From positions 124,001 through 188,000 of the forward strand of contig JADHRW010000003.1 of NCBI GenBank assembly GCA_016777225.1: DNA of 64,000 nucleotides, in the 5' to 3' direction. The first letter of the stretch is position 1. Every line of letters begins with the position of its first letter. A program made the translations under genes and the position numbers. Below, piece by piece: positions 9,884-18,967 of this stretch. The notes beneath the pieces are model-generated. The model saw only the letters and a program-made list of their open reading frames with translations, had not been told where the DNA came from and did not search any database. Source of the stretch: Candidatus Thalassarchaeum sp. (GTDB taxonomy: Archaea; Thermoplasmatota; Poseidoniia; Poseidoniales; Thalassarchaeaceae).

Positions 9884-11425
9884 ATGCGCGAAGTCACCAC
9901 TAAAAGCATAAAATTGAATCGTGATCTAGAGAAAATGCTCTCAGAAGCTTTGGAACGCGACTTACTGGTAAGAATAGGCTGGGGTCGCGGAGGAGATGAG
10001 AAGCCTAAGGATGGAGAAATTGGTGTAATTACCCACCTCCCTGAAAAGTCTAGAGTTCTATTATTAGGAAATTTAGGCGAATGTGCAGGTGCTATGAATC
10101 AAGGAGGAAATTTCACACTTCAAGGAAATTGTTCATCAATGGCTGGTTCTTTTCAGGAAAAAGGACGTATCATTATAGAAAAGGATGCAGGAGATAAGAC
10201 AGGTTCGCACATGACAGGAGGGATCATTAATATTCAAGGTTCAGTAACTAAAAATCTAGGTGAATCCATGAGCGGAGGCACTATTCTTGTAAGAGGGCAT
10301 TCTAGTGAAAGAACAGGAGCAGGAATGTCTGGAGGTTCAATAATTGTATTAGGATCTGTAGGTAAAGAGCCTGGAGTTGGTATGACTGGAGGGAAAATTA
10401 TAGTTGCAGGAAACTGCCCTCCACCAGGTCACGGAGCAGATATGAGAAGCATTACTAACACTGAAATCTTAGAAGTATCTGAACATCTTGAACCGCTTGG
10501 ATTATCAATAAATAAAGATGCACTAGTAATAGTAACATCGAATAAAATACAGGAATCTCCTGAACGGCCCGAAACAAGTATTATTGAAGGGTTCGAGAAA
10601 ATTTCAATTACATCCTCATCAAATAAGAGACTGTCGGCACACAATCCACTGGATAATTATACATTGATTAATGCAAAGGGTGATGATGAAAATGGTCTTT
10701 TATTCCCAATACCTTGGTTAATCGAGAAAGAGACCATGGATTGTGATGAATCACCCATGCTTTCTCAACAACCTTGCTTAGTAAAAAATAATCCTAGAAC
10801 AATTGATTTACTGATTATTAATCATGAGAATATAGTTGCGGTAGTAAAAGATTTAGATAAATGCTCTGGCATTGTCCTAGATTTAACATCTCTACCAAAT
10901 ATGAATGATGCAGAAATAGAAGCATTATTGGTATCATTAACAAGTAAAATGCGAGAAAAATCATTAGTAATGCTAAAGGATAGAGTAGATAGAGTTGAAA
11001 ATCTATTCCGATTAATAGTAGAATTAGATTTAGATGGCGCAATAATTGATGCTGCTAGTTCTGGAGGGAGTAGGGCTTCTGCTGCATTACCAAAGATTGG
11101 TCTTGCCGCTAGAGCAATGAATATATCTGAACAAGGAAGGCATTTAATGATTGAATTAGATGAATGTCCTAGTGCAGAAGATTTCATTATAGCTAAAGGA
11201 GCAGGCTGTTCAATAATAGTAGCGCCTGAAACTGATGAAAATCTAGAAGAGACCTTGGTCTGGCTAAATTCAGGGCTTAAAGGCTGGATGATTGATTTAG
11301 GAATTGAAAGTATTGAGGACATTACTAGAAGAAATTTAAGAGCAATGGATTATGATACTGCAGCAATATCTGGTTTGAGATTAATTGGTTATGATCGACC
11401 ACTTCCTATGTGGCTTGGAAATTGA
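9884..11425 (+). CDS. GXGXG-domain protein fused to a glutamate-synthase FMN-domain-like C-terminus
   Basis: N-terminal GXGXG beta-helix repeats (MTGGIINIQGSV, MSGGTILVRGHS, MSGGSIIVLGSV, MTGGKIIVAGNC); C-term LDGAIIDAASSGGSRASAALPKIGLAARAM and NLRAMDYDTAAISGLRLIGYDRPLPMWL resemble GltB/GltS TIM barrel. Confidence 0.75.
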   Translation: MREVTTKSIKLNRDLEKMLSEALERDLLVRIGWGRGGDEKPKDGEIGVITHLPEKSRVLLLGNLGECAGAMNQGGNFTLQGNCSSMAGSFQEKGRIIIEKDAGDKTGSHMTGGIINIQGSVTKNLGESMSGGTILVRGHSSERTGAGMSGGSIIVLGSVGKEPGVGMTGGKIIVAGNCPPPGHGADMRSITNTEILEVSEHLEPLGLSINKDALVIVTSNKIQESPERPETSIIEGFEKISITSSSNKRLSAHNPLDNYTLINAKGDDENGLLFPIPWLIEKETMDCDESPMLSQQPCLVKNNPRTIDLLIINHENIVAVVKDLDKCSGIVLDLTSLPNMNDAEIEALLVSLTSKMREKSLVMLKDRVDRVENLFRLIVELDLDGAIIDAASSGGSRASAALPKIGLAARAMNISEQGRHLMIELDECPSAEDFIIAKGAGCSIIVAPETDENLEETLVWLNSGLKGWMIDLGIESIEDITRRNLRAMDYDTAAISGLRLIGYDRPLPMWLGN

Positions 11426-11434
11426 GGTTTTACA

Positions 11435-13189
11435 ATGCCTACAATAAAGTTCAACCATAGTATTTTACAATACATGCAAAGTAAATATGGAATAGAATAC
11501 AGCTCTGATGAGTGGGAAGAAAAAATGCCATCAATAGGTTGTGTAGTAGAGGAAAACGATGATGTAGGAATAGAAATTGAGATATTTCCTGACCGAACAG
11601 ATTTGTTAAGCCATGAAACAATCGCTAGAGCAGCGAGAGCCTTTCTTAATTCTGCAGAATATTCACCAGACTTTGAGGTAGATGAAGGAAAAATCATTAT
11701 GACAGTAGACTCTTCTCTGGAAGAAATCCGTCCAGTAATATTGGGCGCAGTTATCAGAGGGGTAGATAATGGAAATAGTATTGAAGAGAAAAATGAATTC
11801 ATACAATCATTAATGGAGCATCAAGAAAAATTACATTTGACTCTAGGGAGAAAAAGAAAATTTGCATCAATTGGTGTACATGACTTATCAACATTAGAAC
11901 CTCCATTTAATGTCATTAGCGTAGAAAAAAATCATATGTTTATACCTCTAGCTGAAGAAGAAGAAATGTCGATAGAAGATATCCTCAAATTACATCCTAA
12001 AGGAAAAGAATATGCGCATTTGATGGAAAATATGAAAAAATATCCAGTTATAATTGATTCAGATAATAAAATACTATCATTCCCTCCAATTATCAATGGA
12101 AACCATACAACAGTTACTGAAAATACAACGGATTTTTTTATAGATGTAACCGGATGGGACATAAGATCTTGCGAAGCATGCTTACTACTGATCTGCTTAT
12201 CACTAGCTGAAAGAGGTGGGAACGTAGAATCAATTCAAATTAATAATTGGAATGAAGAAAAAATCAATACACCAAGAGGTGATGCTAAAATTCATAAAGT
12301 ACCCAATAGATTAATAGAGAAAATTCTAGGTATGTCACTTGATAGAGAAGAGATTTCCAAATCTATCAAAAAAATGGGTGGTACTCTGATAGATTCGAGG
12401 ACAGTAACTGATGGGACCGAAAAAGTAGAGAGATGGGCGGACTGCATGGTTGGCGAGAAAGAGCATATAATTGCCATGCCCAGATGGAGAAATGATATTA
12501 TGCACCCTATAGATATTGTCGAAGATATCGCGATAGGTTATGGATATGATAATTTGCCAGACCAATTATCTACAGTTCATTTAGACGCAATACCACTTCC
12601 ATCATCTGACTTACATCGAAGAATTAGTTCTAGTCTATGTGCACTAGGATTGCAGGAAACACAGAGTTTGACATTATCTAATAAACGTGACCAATTTGAA
12701 AAAGTGCGTTGGTTAGAAAAGGGAAAATGTACAGTCATTTCAAATCCAATTACACAAGACCATACGATTTTGAGACAATACATACTGCCTTCTTTACTAA
12801 ATCTTCTATCTGCTAATAGACATCATGAACTACCACAAAAAGTGCATGAATTAGGCACAGTAGTTAGAGATTCAAAAAATAAAAATCGTGTAGCATGGGC
12901 ATGTGCAGAAGTAGGTGGTGGATTTTCCGCATCTAAAGGAATTGCAATGGCACTACTCAGAGACCTTGGTGCTAGCTTAGAACAGATTAAATTTGAAAAA
13001 GTAAGTGAAAAAGAAGGCCCTTGGATTAAGGGAAGAGGAGCAAAAATTCTTATCGAGGGCGTGGAAGTAGGTCAGATAGGAGAAATTGATCCAAATATTT
13101 CTTTCAAATTTGGACTCCGGGTTCCAATTCAAGCAGGAGAATTTAATGTTGATGCACTAGGCCAGTTAATCGCTGATCCAGTTCTTTAA
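11435..13189 (+). CDS. pheT: Phenylalanyl-tRNA synthetase beta subunit
   Basis: 584 aa archaeal/eukaryotic-type PheT: MPTIKFNHSIL..., EIFPDRTDLLSHE, MPRWRNDIMHPIDIVEDIAIGYGYDNL, HELGTVV. Confidence 0.95.
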   Translation: MPTIKFNHSILQYMQSKYGIEYSSDEWEEKMPSIGCVVEENDDVGIEIEIFPDRTDLLSHETIARAARAFLNSAEYSPDFEVDEGKIIMTVDSSLEEIRPVILGAVIRGVDNGNSIEEKNEFIQSLMEHQEKLHLTLGRKRKFASIGVHDLSTLEPPFNVISVEKNHMFIPLAEEEEMSIEDILKLHPKGKEYAHLMENMKKYPVIIDSDNKILSFPPIINGNHTTVTENTTDFFIDVTGWDIRSCEACLLLICLSLAERGGNVESIQINNWNEEKINTPRGDAKIHKVPNRLIEKILGMSLDREEISKSIKKMGGTLIDSRTVTDGTEKVERWADCMVGEKEHIIAMPRWRNDIMHPIDIVEDIAIGYGYDNLPDQLSTVHLDAIPLPSSDLHRRISSSLCALGLQETQSLTLSNKRDQFEKVRWLEKGKCTVISNPITQDHTILRQYILPSLLNLLSANRHHELPQKVHELGTVVRDSKNKNRVAWACAEVGGGFSASKGIAMALLRDLGASLEQIKFEKVSEKEGPWIKGRGAKILIEGVEVGQIGEIDPNISFKFGLRVPIQAGEFNVDALGQLIADPVL

Positions 13190-13202
13190 TCTATTAAATA
13201 AA

Positions 13203-13394
13203 TCATTCATTTATATCTTCTGAAAGTAAAGCCATAGCGTCAATAAAATTCTTATTAGTCAGATGAGATCTATCATTTTTATTCACACTATCGTCTCTTA
13301 TTTCTCTTTCATACTCGACTACTTTTTTCTCTGTAATCTTAGATGCTTTCGCGCTCTCAACAGTTTTTTTCCTGAATGGCCATATAGGTACCAT
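13203..13394 (-). CDS. Small hypothetical protein (63 aa)
   Basis: Uninterrupted ORF in an otherwise noncoding gap; no recognised family. Confidence 0.35.
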   Translation of the reverse strand: MVPIWPFRKKTVESAKASKITEKKVVEYEREIRDDSVNKNDRSHLTNKNFIDAMALLSEDINE

Positions 13395-13408
13395 GTTACT
13401 CGAAGTAC

Positions 13409-13453
13409 TAGGGAGAACATGAATACTTCCCTATTTACTGAACGAAATAGGGA
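13409..13453. promoter_or_regulatory. Overlapping inverted repeats TAGGGA / TCCCTATTT / AAATAGGGA
   Basis: TAGGGA 13409-13414, TCCCTATTT 13428-13436, AAATAGGGA 13445-13453; two mutually exclusive hairpins upstream of the ORF at 13487. Confidence 0.45.
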
Positions 13454-13486
13454 GATAATGAAAGAGTAGAGCAGTTAGGATGGGCT

Positions 13487-16384
13487 ATGAAAAGAGATGT
13501 CGTAACTGTAGCGATGGTGTTACTGATCTTGCTCCAAGTTGGAAATAATGTAGAAATTTATTCACTCGAAGATGAAATGGACACTCCTTCTAAACAACTA
13601 AATCAAGGAGATGAAACAACAATAAGCTTAGATATTTTATTAGTAGGAAATTCTTATACTAGTTCTAATACACTTAATCTGAAACTAGAGCGAATTTTAG
13701 ATGATTCAGGAGAAAATTCAGATGTACAGTCAGTAACTGGAGGTGGAATGACATTATCAGATCATGAAGAAGATGCTGATGAACAAGGAAGTCAACTAAA
13801 AACGAAACTTTCTGAAAGACCTGATTTTGTCATTTTACAAGATCAAAGTCAAGTTCCATCATTCTCTACAGATACAAATTTTTGGATTGATAGTAAGGAT
13901 GCCGTGAAAGAACTCAATGAAAGAATAATATCTGAAGGCGGTCAAACTATACTTTTCATGACATGGGGGCGTCAAGACGGAGATACAAATAACCCATTGA
14001 GAAATCCAGACTACCTTACGATGCAATTACATCTTCAACAAGGATATGAAATGTTCCTAGAAAATTCAACAACTTTACAGAAACCAGTATTTCTAGCTCC
14101 AGTTGGATTGGCATACAAACACCTCTACCACAAAGTGAATGATACTGGAATGGACCCCTCTCAAGGAGAAAATGCATTTTCTACACTTTATTCAACAGAC
14201 GGTTCACATCCATCGTTAGATGGGTCATATCTTTCATCTTGTGTACTCTATTCTGTAATTACAGGGGACTCACCAGTAGGAGAATATTATCCTAACGAAA
14301 TCACACCAGAAAGAGCATTAGAACTTCAACAAGCTGCAGCAAGTACTGTTTTTAATGAAACATTAGAATATATTTATCCATTCGAAATAGAGTCACCAAG
14401 TATAGAATTCGGTCCCGATTCTGGTTCTGTTTTTTCAATAGACCCAGGGGCATTAATCAATCTAAATATTAACTATACTAACTTAGGAGAATTTGACGAC
14501 ATAGCCAATATTAAAATCATAGGTTCCGAAAATTGGAATATTTCATGGAATTATTCCACTAATCCTTCTGAAGAATTAGAATTTAATGCACTTTCAGATA
14601 TAACTTCATGGATTCAATTCTCAATTAAGGCACCTTTTACCATGAATGGTATGCCTTTAGCAAATTCATTGCACCAGTTTAGTATGGAACTAATATCGGA
14701 AACAACAGGAATCAAAGATTGGTATAACTTTTCAATGAGATATGGATACTTCCATGGAGCAGAAATAATAGATGGTGGGGGGACTTACTCCATAGCACCA
14801 TTTAATGTGGCTACAATTGAAATGAATGCAAGAAATCTTGGTAATACTCAGCGTGATATAGCAGTCAGTATAAGGCCAATGGATGAAAATGGAACTGCTA
14901 TCGGAGAATTTTCACAAGCATTTGCTTTAGAAGAATGGAATGTATTTATTCAAGATAAAATGGAACTTTCAAATATGTGGCCTAATGAAACAGGAAAAAT
15001 TAGATTTCAAATACAGTCACCTCTTTTGGTGAGTGGAAGTATGTTTTTCGAAATCAAAATATGGAGTACAGCAGTACCAGAAGAGGCCGCTTTTGCAATT
15101 CAGAGAGTAAATATAGTTCCTAGATCAGGTGGTAATTTAGAGCTTAATAACATAGATTGTCAATTTGAAACAATACCAGGTGAAATCTGTAGAACAGAAT
15201 TGATAGTTGAGAATACTGGCGATATACCATATGATTTTGAATTAAGGTTACAAAGTATACCAGAATGGATGAATGCTAATCTTAGTATAGAACAAATTAG
15301 ACTGAATGCCGGAGAAATAAATAATCAAATATACCTAAATATATCGATTAAAGAAGGTACTGCATCGGGAGAAAATGCTAATTTGGTTGTAGAATTATGG
15401 GTTGATGAATGGAATCCTGGAAGTGTTAACTTCGATGTCACTGCAGGCGACTATTTTAATTGGGATTTAGTTGAAGAAATATCTAAACATGATTATGATT
15501 ATGAAAATCGGATAGTTAATGTCTCTGTATTCTGGACACTCACTAATTTAGGGAATACTAATGATGGATTGGTAGTTAACCTAGATTGTAATGTTTTTAC
15601 TAATTATGAATTAGATGTTCCAAATAATGCGGAAGAACAAAATATGGCAAATCCTCGTTCTTTTGAAATTCTAGATATTCATAAAGGAGATTCAGTTAAC
15701 TTCACAGCATGGATGAACCTTTCATATGATGAAATATCACAAAGCATGTTCGATATAGAAAAACCTACAATATCAATCGAAGCAAGATCGATTAGAGATC
15801 CAAGAATAATATTTGAAGGTAGTGAATCTGAATTAGAAGACTTATTCATTGAGAAAGATTGTGGAGATTGTAGCAACAATAATCGAGAATCAGTATTTAT
15901 TGATTTGCTTAGAACATGGCAAACAGTGATTATTAGCTTGGTAGTAATATTGTTTGGAAGTATTGGTGTCGTCAAAGCAATACAGTATAGATTAGAAGAA
16001 GATAGAAAAAGAATGGGTTTACCAATAGAAGAGAGCGAAAATGTAAATGATTGGATGGCAAGATTTACTAAGAAATCAGAACCAAAGGTCATTATTGAGA
16101 GTCAAACCATAGATTCGGAAGGCTTCGCAAAAGGATTTACTAAGAAATCTGAAGAAAAAGTCACAAATAATAAATTAGGAACTTCAAAATTTCTAATTGA
16201 AAAAGCTAGTGAATCATTAGATAAAGCAATGATAGATGATACACTTGATGATATTGTGGAATTAGCAGAGGATTTAACAGAAGATAGGAGCATACATCCT
16301 AGTAATTTACTTCTGGAGGAACAGGATTTTGAATCACGAATCAGTAACTTAAGAAAATATAAAAAATCTAATAATGAGGACTAG
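13487..16384 (+). CDS. Secreted SGNH-hydrolase-like protein with CARDB/NEW3-like domains and C-terminal TM anchor
   Basis: 965 aa; signal peptide; ILLVGNSYTSSN (GNS block) and STDGSHPSLDGSYLSS (DxxH block); C-term TM (TVIISLVVILFGSIGVVKAI) and cytoplasmic tail. Confidence 0.78.
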   Translation: MKRDVVTVAMVLLILLQVGNNVEIYSLEDEMDTPSKQLNQGDETTISLDILLVGNSYTSSNTLNLKLERILDDSGENSDVQSVTGGGMTLSDHEEDADEQGSQLKTKLSERPDFVILQDQSQVPSFSTDTNFWIDSKDAVKELNERIISEGGQTILFMTWGRQDGDTNNPLRNPDYLTMQLHLQQGYEMFLENSTTLQKPVFLAPVGLAYKHLYHKVNDTGMDPSQGENAFSTLYSTDGSHPSLDGSYLSSCVLYSVITGDSPVGEYYPNEITPERALELQQAAASTVFNETLEYIYPFEIESPSIEFGPDSGSVFSIDPGALINLNINYTNLGEFDDIANIKIIGSENWNISWNYSTNPSEELEFNALSDITSWIQFSIKAPFTMNGMPLANSLHQFSMELISETTGIKDWYNFSMRYGYFHGAEIIDGGGTYSIAPFNVATIEMNARNLGNTQRDIAVSIRPMDENGTAIGEFSQAFALEEWNVFIQDKMELSNMWPNETGKIRFQIQSPLLVSGSMFFEIKIWSTAVPEEAAFAIQRVNIVPRSGGNLELNNIDCQFETIPGEICRTELIVENTGDIPYDFELRLQSIPEWMNANLSIEQIRLNAGEINNQIYLNISIKEGTASGENANLVVELWVDEWNPGSVNFDVTAGDYFNWDLVEEISKHDYDYENRIVNVSVFWTLTNLGNTNDGLVVNLDCNVFTNYELDVPNNAEEQNMANPRSFEILDIHKGDSVNFTAWMNLSYDEISQSMFDIEKPTISIEARSIRDPRIIFEGSESELEDLFIEKDCGDCSNNNRESVFIDLLRTWQTVIISLVVILFGSIGVVKAIQYRLEEDRKRMGLPIEESENVNDWMARFTKKSEPKVIIESQTIDSEGFAKGFTKKSEEKVTNNKLGTSKFLIEKASESLDKAMIDDTLDDIVELAEDLTEDRSIHPSNLLLEEQDFESRISNLRKYKKSNNED

Positions 16385-16385
16385 C

Positions 16386-17114
16386 ATGTTTCATATCGGT
16401 ATAGATGAAGCAGGAAGAGGTCCCGCTATTGGGCCTCTGGTAGTATGTGCATTGGCTATACCTGAATCAGAAAAAGAAATTCTGAGATTAATAGGTGTTA
16501 AAGATTCTAAAAGAATTACTAGAAAAAAAAGAGAAGAGATGGCAGAAAGAATATATCTAGAGGCTGAAAATAGAGACTGGAGTATTGGAATTATAATATG
16601 TAAAGCATCCAGAATTGATATAGAAAGAAATAGAATAGATTTGAATAAATTAGAAATAGAATTATTTAAGGAAGCCATTATTGCCACTGGGATGAAGGAT
16701 GAGAACGGAACTATTCAAGCAGATGCTTGTGATGTTAATGAACAACGTTTTGCAGAAAGAATTAGTAATGCACTAGGGGAAGAATGGAATGAATGGGAGA
16801 TTCATGCTAGACATAAAATGGATTCTGATGAAATATTAGTAGGTGCAGCAAGTATCTTAGCAAAAGTTCGTAGAGATAAAGAAATAGATGAAATAACTTT
16901 TTTGTTAGATAGAGATATTGGAAGCGGCTATCCATCAGATCCAAAAACAATAGATGCTGTTAAAGAATTGGTTAGAAGTGAGTTGCCTAACAAATATCTA
17001 AGATGGTCATGGGCAACGGTGAAGAATGCATGGATCAAGGAGCATCAAACACCTATTCCTATTCGTCAAGAGTTAGGAGAAATAGGCATTCAATCATCAC
17101 TTAATGAATGGTGA
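16386..17114 (+). CDS. rnhB: Ribonuclease HII
   Basis: MFHIGIDEAGRGPAIGPLVV, VKDSKRI, DACDVN, AASILAKVRRD motifs; start at internal ATG just after the upstream stop. Confidence 0.96.
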   Translation: MFHIGIDEAGRGPAIGPLVVCALAIPESEKEILRLIGVKDSKRITRKKREEMAERIYLEAENRDWSIGIIICKASRIDIERNRIDLNKLEIELFKEAIIATGMKDENGTIQADACDVNEQRFAERISNALGEEWNEWEIHARHKMDSDEILVGAASILAKVRRDKEIDEITFLLDRDIGSGYPSDPKTIDAVKELVRSELPNKYLRWSWATVKNAWIKEHQTPIPIRQELGEIGIQSSLNEW

Positions 17115-17139
17115 AATCCTGAAATGTGAAATGTAGTTA

Positions 17140-18885
17140 GTGACTGGAGTGTCTGATAGTATGGTCGATGGTAGTGATTGGAGCATAGATATTGTAGCAA
17201 TTGTTAGGAAATACTCTTTGCAAAATGCTGTAGAATATAATGGATCAGGTCAACCTGGCTCGGTACTAGGCAGAATATTAGGTGAAAGAACAGACCTAAG
17301 AAAGAACGCTAAGGAACTCAAAAAATTAGTTGAAACCGAGGTAGATGCTGCAAATAAATTAGCCTCAGAAGAAGGATTTGATGCTGCAAGGAAAGTGTTG
17401 GAAGAGACTAATCCAGAGGCATTAAATAGACAAAAACAGATAAGAAGAACCGGGCTTAAAGAGTTACCAAATGCGAAAAAAGGAGAGGTGGTTCTGAGAT
17501 TTGCTCCTAATCCAAATGGTCCATTAACATTGGGCCATGCTAGAGGAGTTACTATCAATTCTGAGTATGCTAATCTATATGATGGAAAAGTAGTTTTAAG
17601 ATTTGATGATACTGATTCTAAGGTCAAACCACCGATTAAAGAAGCTTATCGATGGATTGAATCAGATTATGAATGGCTAACTGGTAAAAAACCAGATGTA
17701 ATCATCAGAGCTTCTGAAAGAATGGATATTTACCTAGAATATGCTGAAAAAATGCTCGGAGAAGGGTTTGGATATGTATGTAAATGTTCAGCAGCAGAAT
17801 TCAAGAAATTAAGAGATAATTCTGAAGAATGCTCATGTCGAAATAAAACTGAACAAGAAAATCTCTCAGATTGGATATTGATGAATGATGGGTCATTAGG
17901 GGAAGGTACAGCAGTAGTTAGAGTAAAGACATCGGTTAATTTACCGAATCCAGCATTGAGAGATTGGCCAGCTTTAAGAATTCAACATTCATTGCATCCA
18001 ATGGTTGGTAACAAATACAAGGTATGGCCATTATTAGATTTTCAAAGTGCGATTGAAGATTATCTACAAGGAGTCACTCATATAATCAGAGGGAAGGATT
18101 TGATGGATTCAACGAGAAAACAAACTCTACTTTACGAACATTTTGATTGGGAATACCCTGAAACTTTGTATTGGGGAAGAGTCAAAATTCATGAATTTGG
18201 CAGTTTTTCTACATCTGGTATGAGAAAAGACATTGAAAAAGGAGTTTTTAATGGATGGGATGATCCTCGTTTACCGACTCTCAGAGCATTACAAAGAAGA
18301 GGATTTGATGCCGACGCAATGAAAGATTTCTGGATAGATTTGGGTTTGACTCAAAAAGATATTTCAGTGTCATTACAAACAATAGAAGCCTTCAATTCAA
18401 GTGTAATTGATGAGAGGTGCGAAAGAAGAGCATTCGTAAGAGACCCTGAATTATTAGATATTGAGTTTATTGATGGAAATTATTTATCAACACTTTCGAT
18501 AAAACGTCATCCGACGAGTCATATAGAAGGGGATAGAATATGGGACTTAATTGATAGAAAAATATATCTCGAAAAAAAAGATTTATTGAAAAAAGAAATT
18601 AGATTGAAAGATTTTGCAGATGTTGAAATAAAAAAACAGAAAGTATCTGTCCAATCTTATGAGCGCTTAGACAAAAGAGCAATTGTACATTGGCTACCTA
18701 TTTCAATGGCAAAAAAAGCAATATTAACAATTCCCGAAGGAGATAAAATAGTAATTCAAGAAGGAATGATGGAAGATTTTGAATTAATTAAAGGAAGTAT
18801 TGTTCAACTAGAAAGAGTTGGATATGCAATAATAGAATCTGAAAATAATTCAGATATAATTCAACTATTATGGTTACACGGCTAG
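17140..18885 (+). CDS. gltX: Glutamyl-tRNA synthetase (archaeal type)
   Basis: RFAPNPNGPLTLGHARGVTINSEYANLYDGKVVLRFDDTDSK class I signature; 581 aa; GTG start at 17140 or ATG at 17161. Confidence 0.95.
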   Translation: MTGVSDSMVDGSDWSIDIVAIVRKYSLQNAVEYNGSGQPGSVLGRILGERTDLRKNAKELKKLVETEVDAANKLASEEGFDAARKVLEETNPEALNRQKQIRRTGLKELPNAKKGEVVLRFAPNPNGPLTLGHARGVTINSEYANLYDGKVVLRFDDTDSKVKPPIKEAYRWIESDYEWLTGKKPDVIIRASERMDIYLEYAEKMLGEGFGYVCKCSAAEFKKLRDNSEECSCRNKTEQENLSDWILMNDGSLGEGTAVVRVKTSVNLPNPALRDWPALRIQHSLHPMVGNKYKVWPLLDFQSAIEDYLQGVTHIIRGKDLMDSTRKQTLLYEHFDWEYPETLYWGRVKIHEFGSFSTSGMRKDIEKGVFNGWDDPRLPTLRALQRRGFDADAMKDFWIDLGLTQKDISVSLQTIEAFNSSVIDERCERRAFVRDPELLDIEFIDGNYLSTLSIKRHPTSHIEGDRIWDLIDRKIYLEKKDLLKKEIRLKDFADVEIKKQKVSVQSYERLDKRAIVHWLPISMAKKAILTIPEGDKIVIQEGMMEDFELIKGSIVQLERVGYAIIESENNSDIIQLLWLHG

Positions 18886-18909
18886 CTATAAAATAGCACT
18901 TAAGATTGG

Positions 18910-18929
18910 CTTAATATATATCTATTAAG
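18910..18929. promoter_or_regulatory. Inverted repeat CTTAATA-tatatc-TATTAAG containing TATA-box-like sequence
   Basis: Perfect 7-bp arms, 6-nt spacer, about 40 nt upstream of the ATG at 18968. Confidence 0.4.
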
Positions 18930-18967
18930 CGTCGCATTGAAGGGTAGTAAGCAAACCACAAGGTAAT

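Noticed and set aside
10818-11322. Antisense ORFs (74 and 166 aa) within the GXGXG gene
   Set aside because: Low-complexity translations on the opposite strand of a well-supported CDS; typical AT-rich shadow ORFs.
13203-13394. Small ORF as a toxin or antitoxin
   Set aside because: No partner ORF, no recognised fold; kept only as a low-confidence hypothetical CDS.
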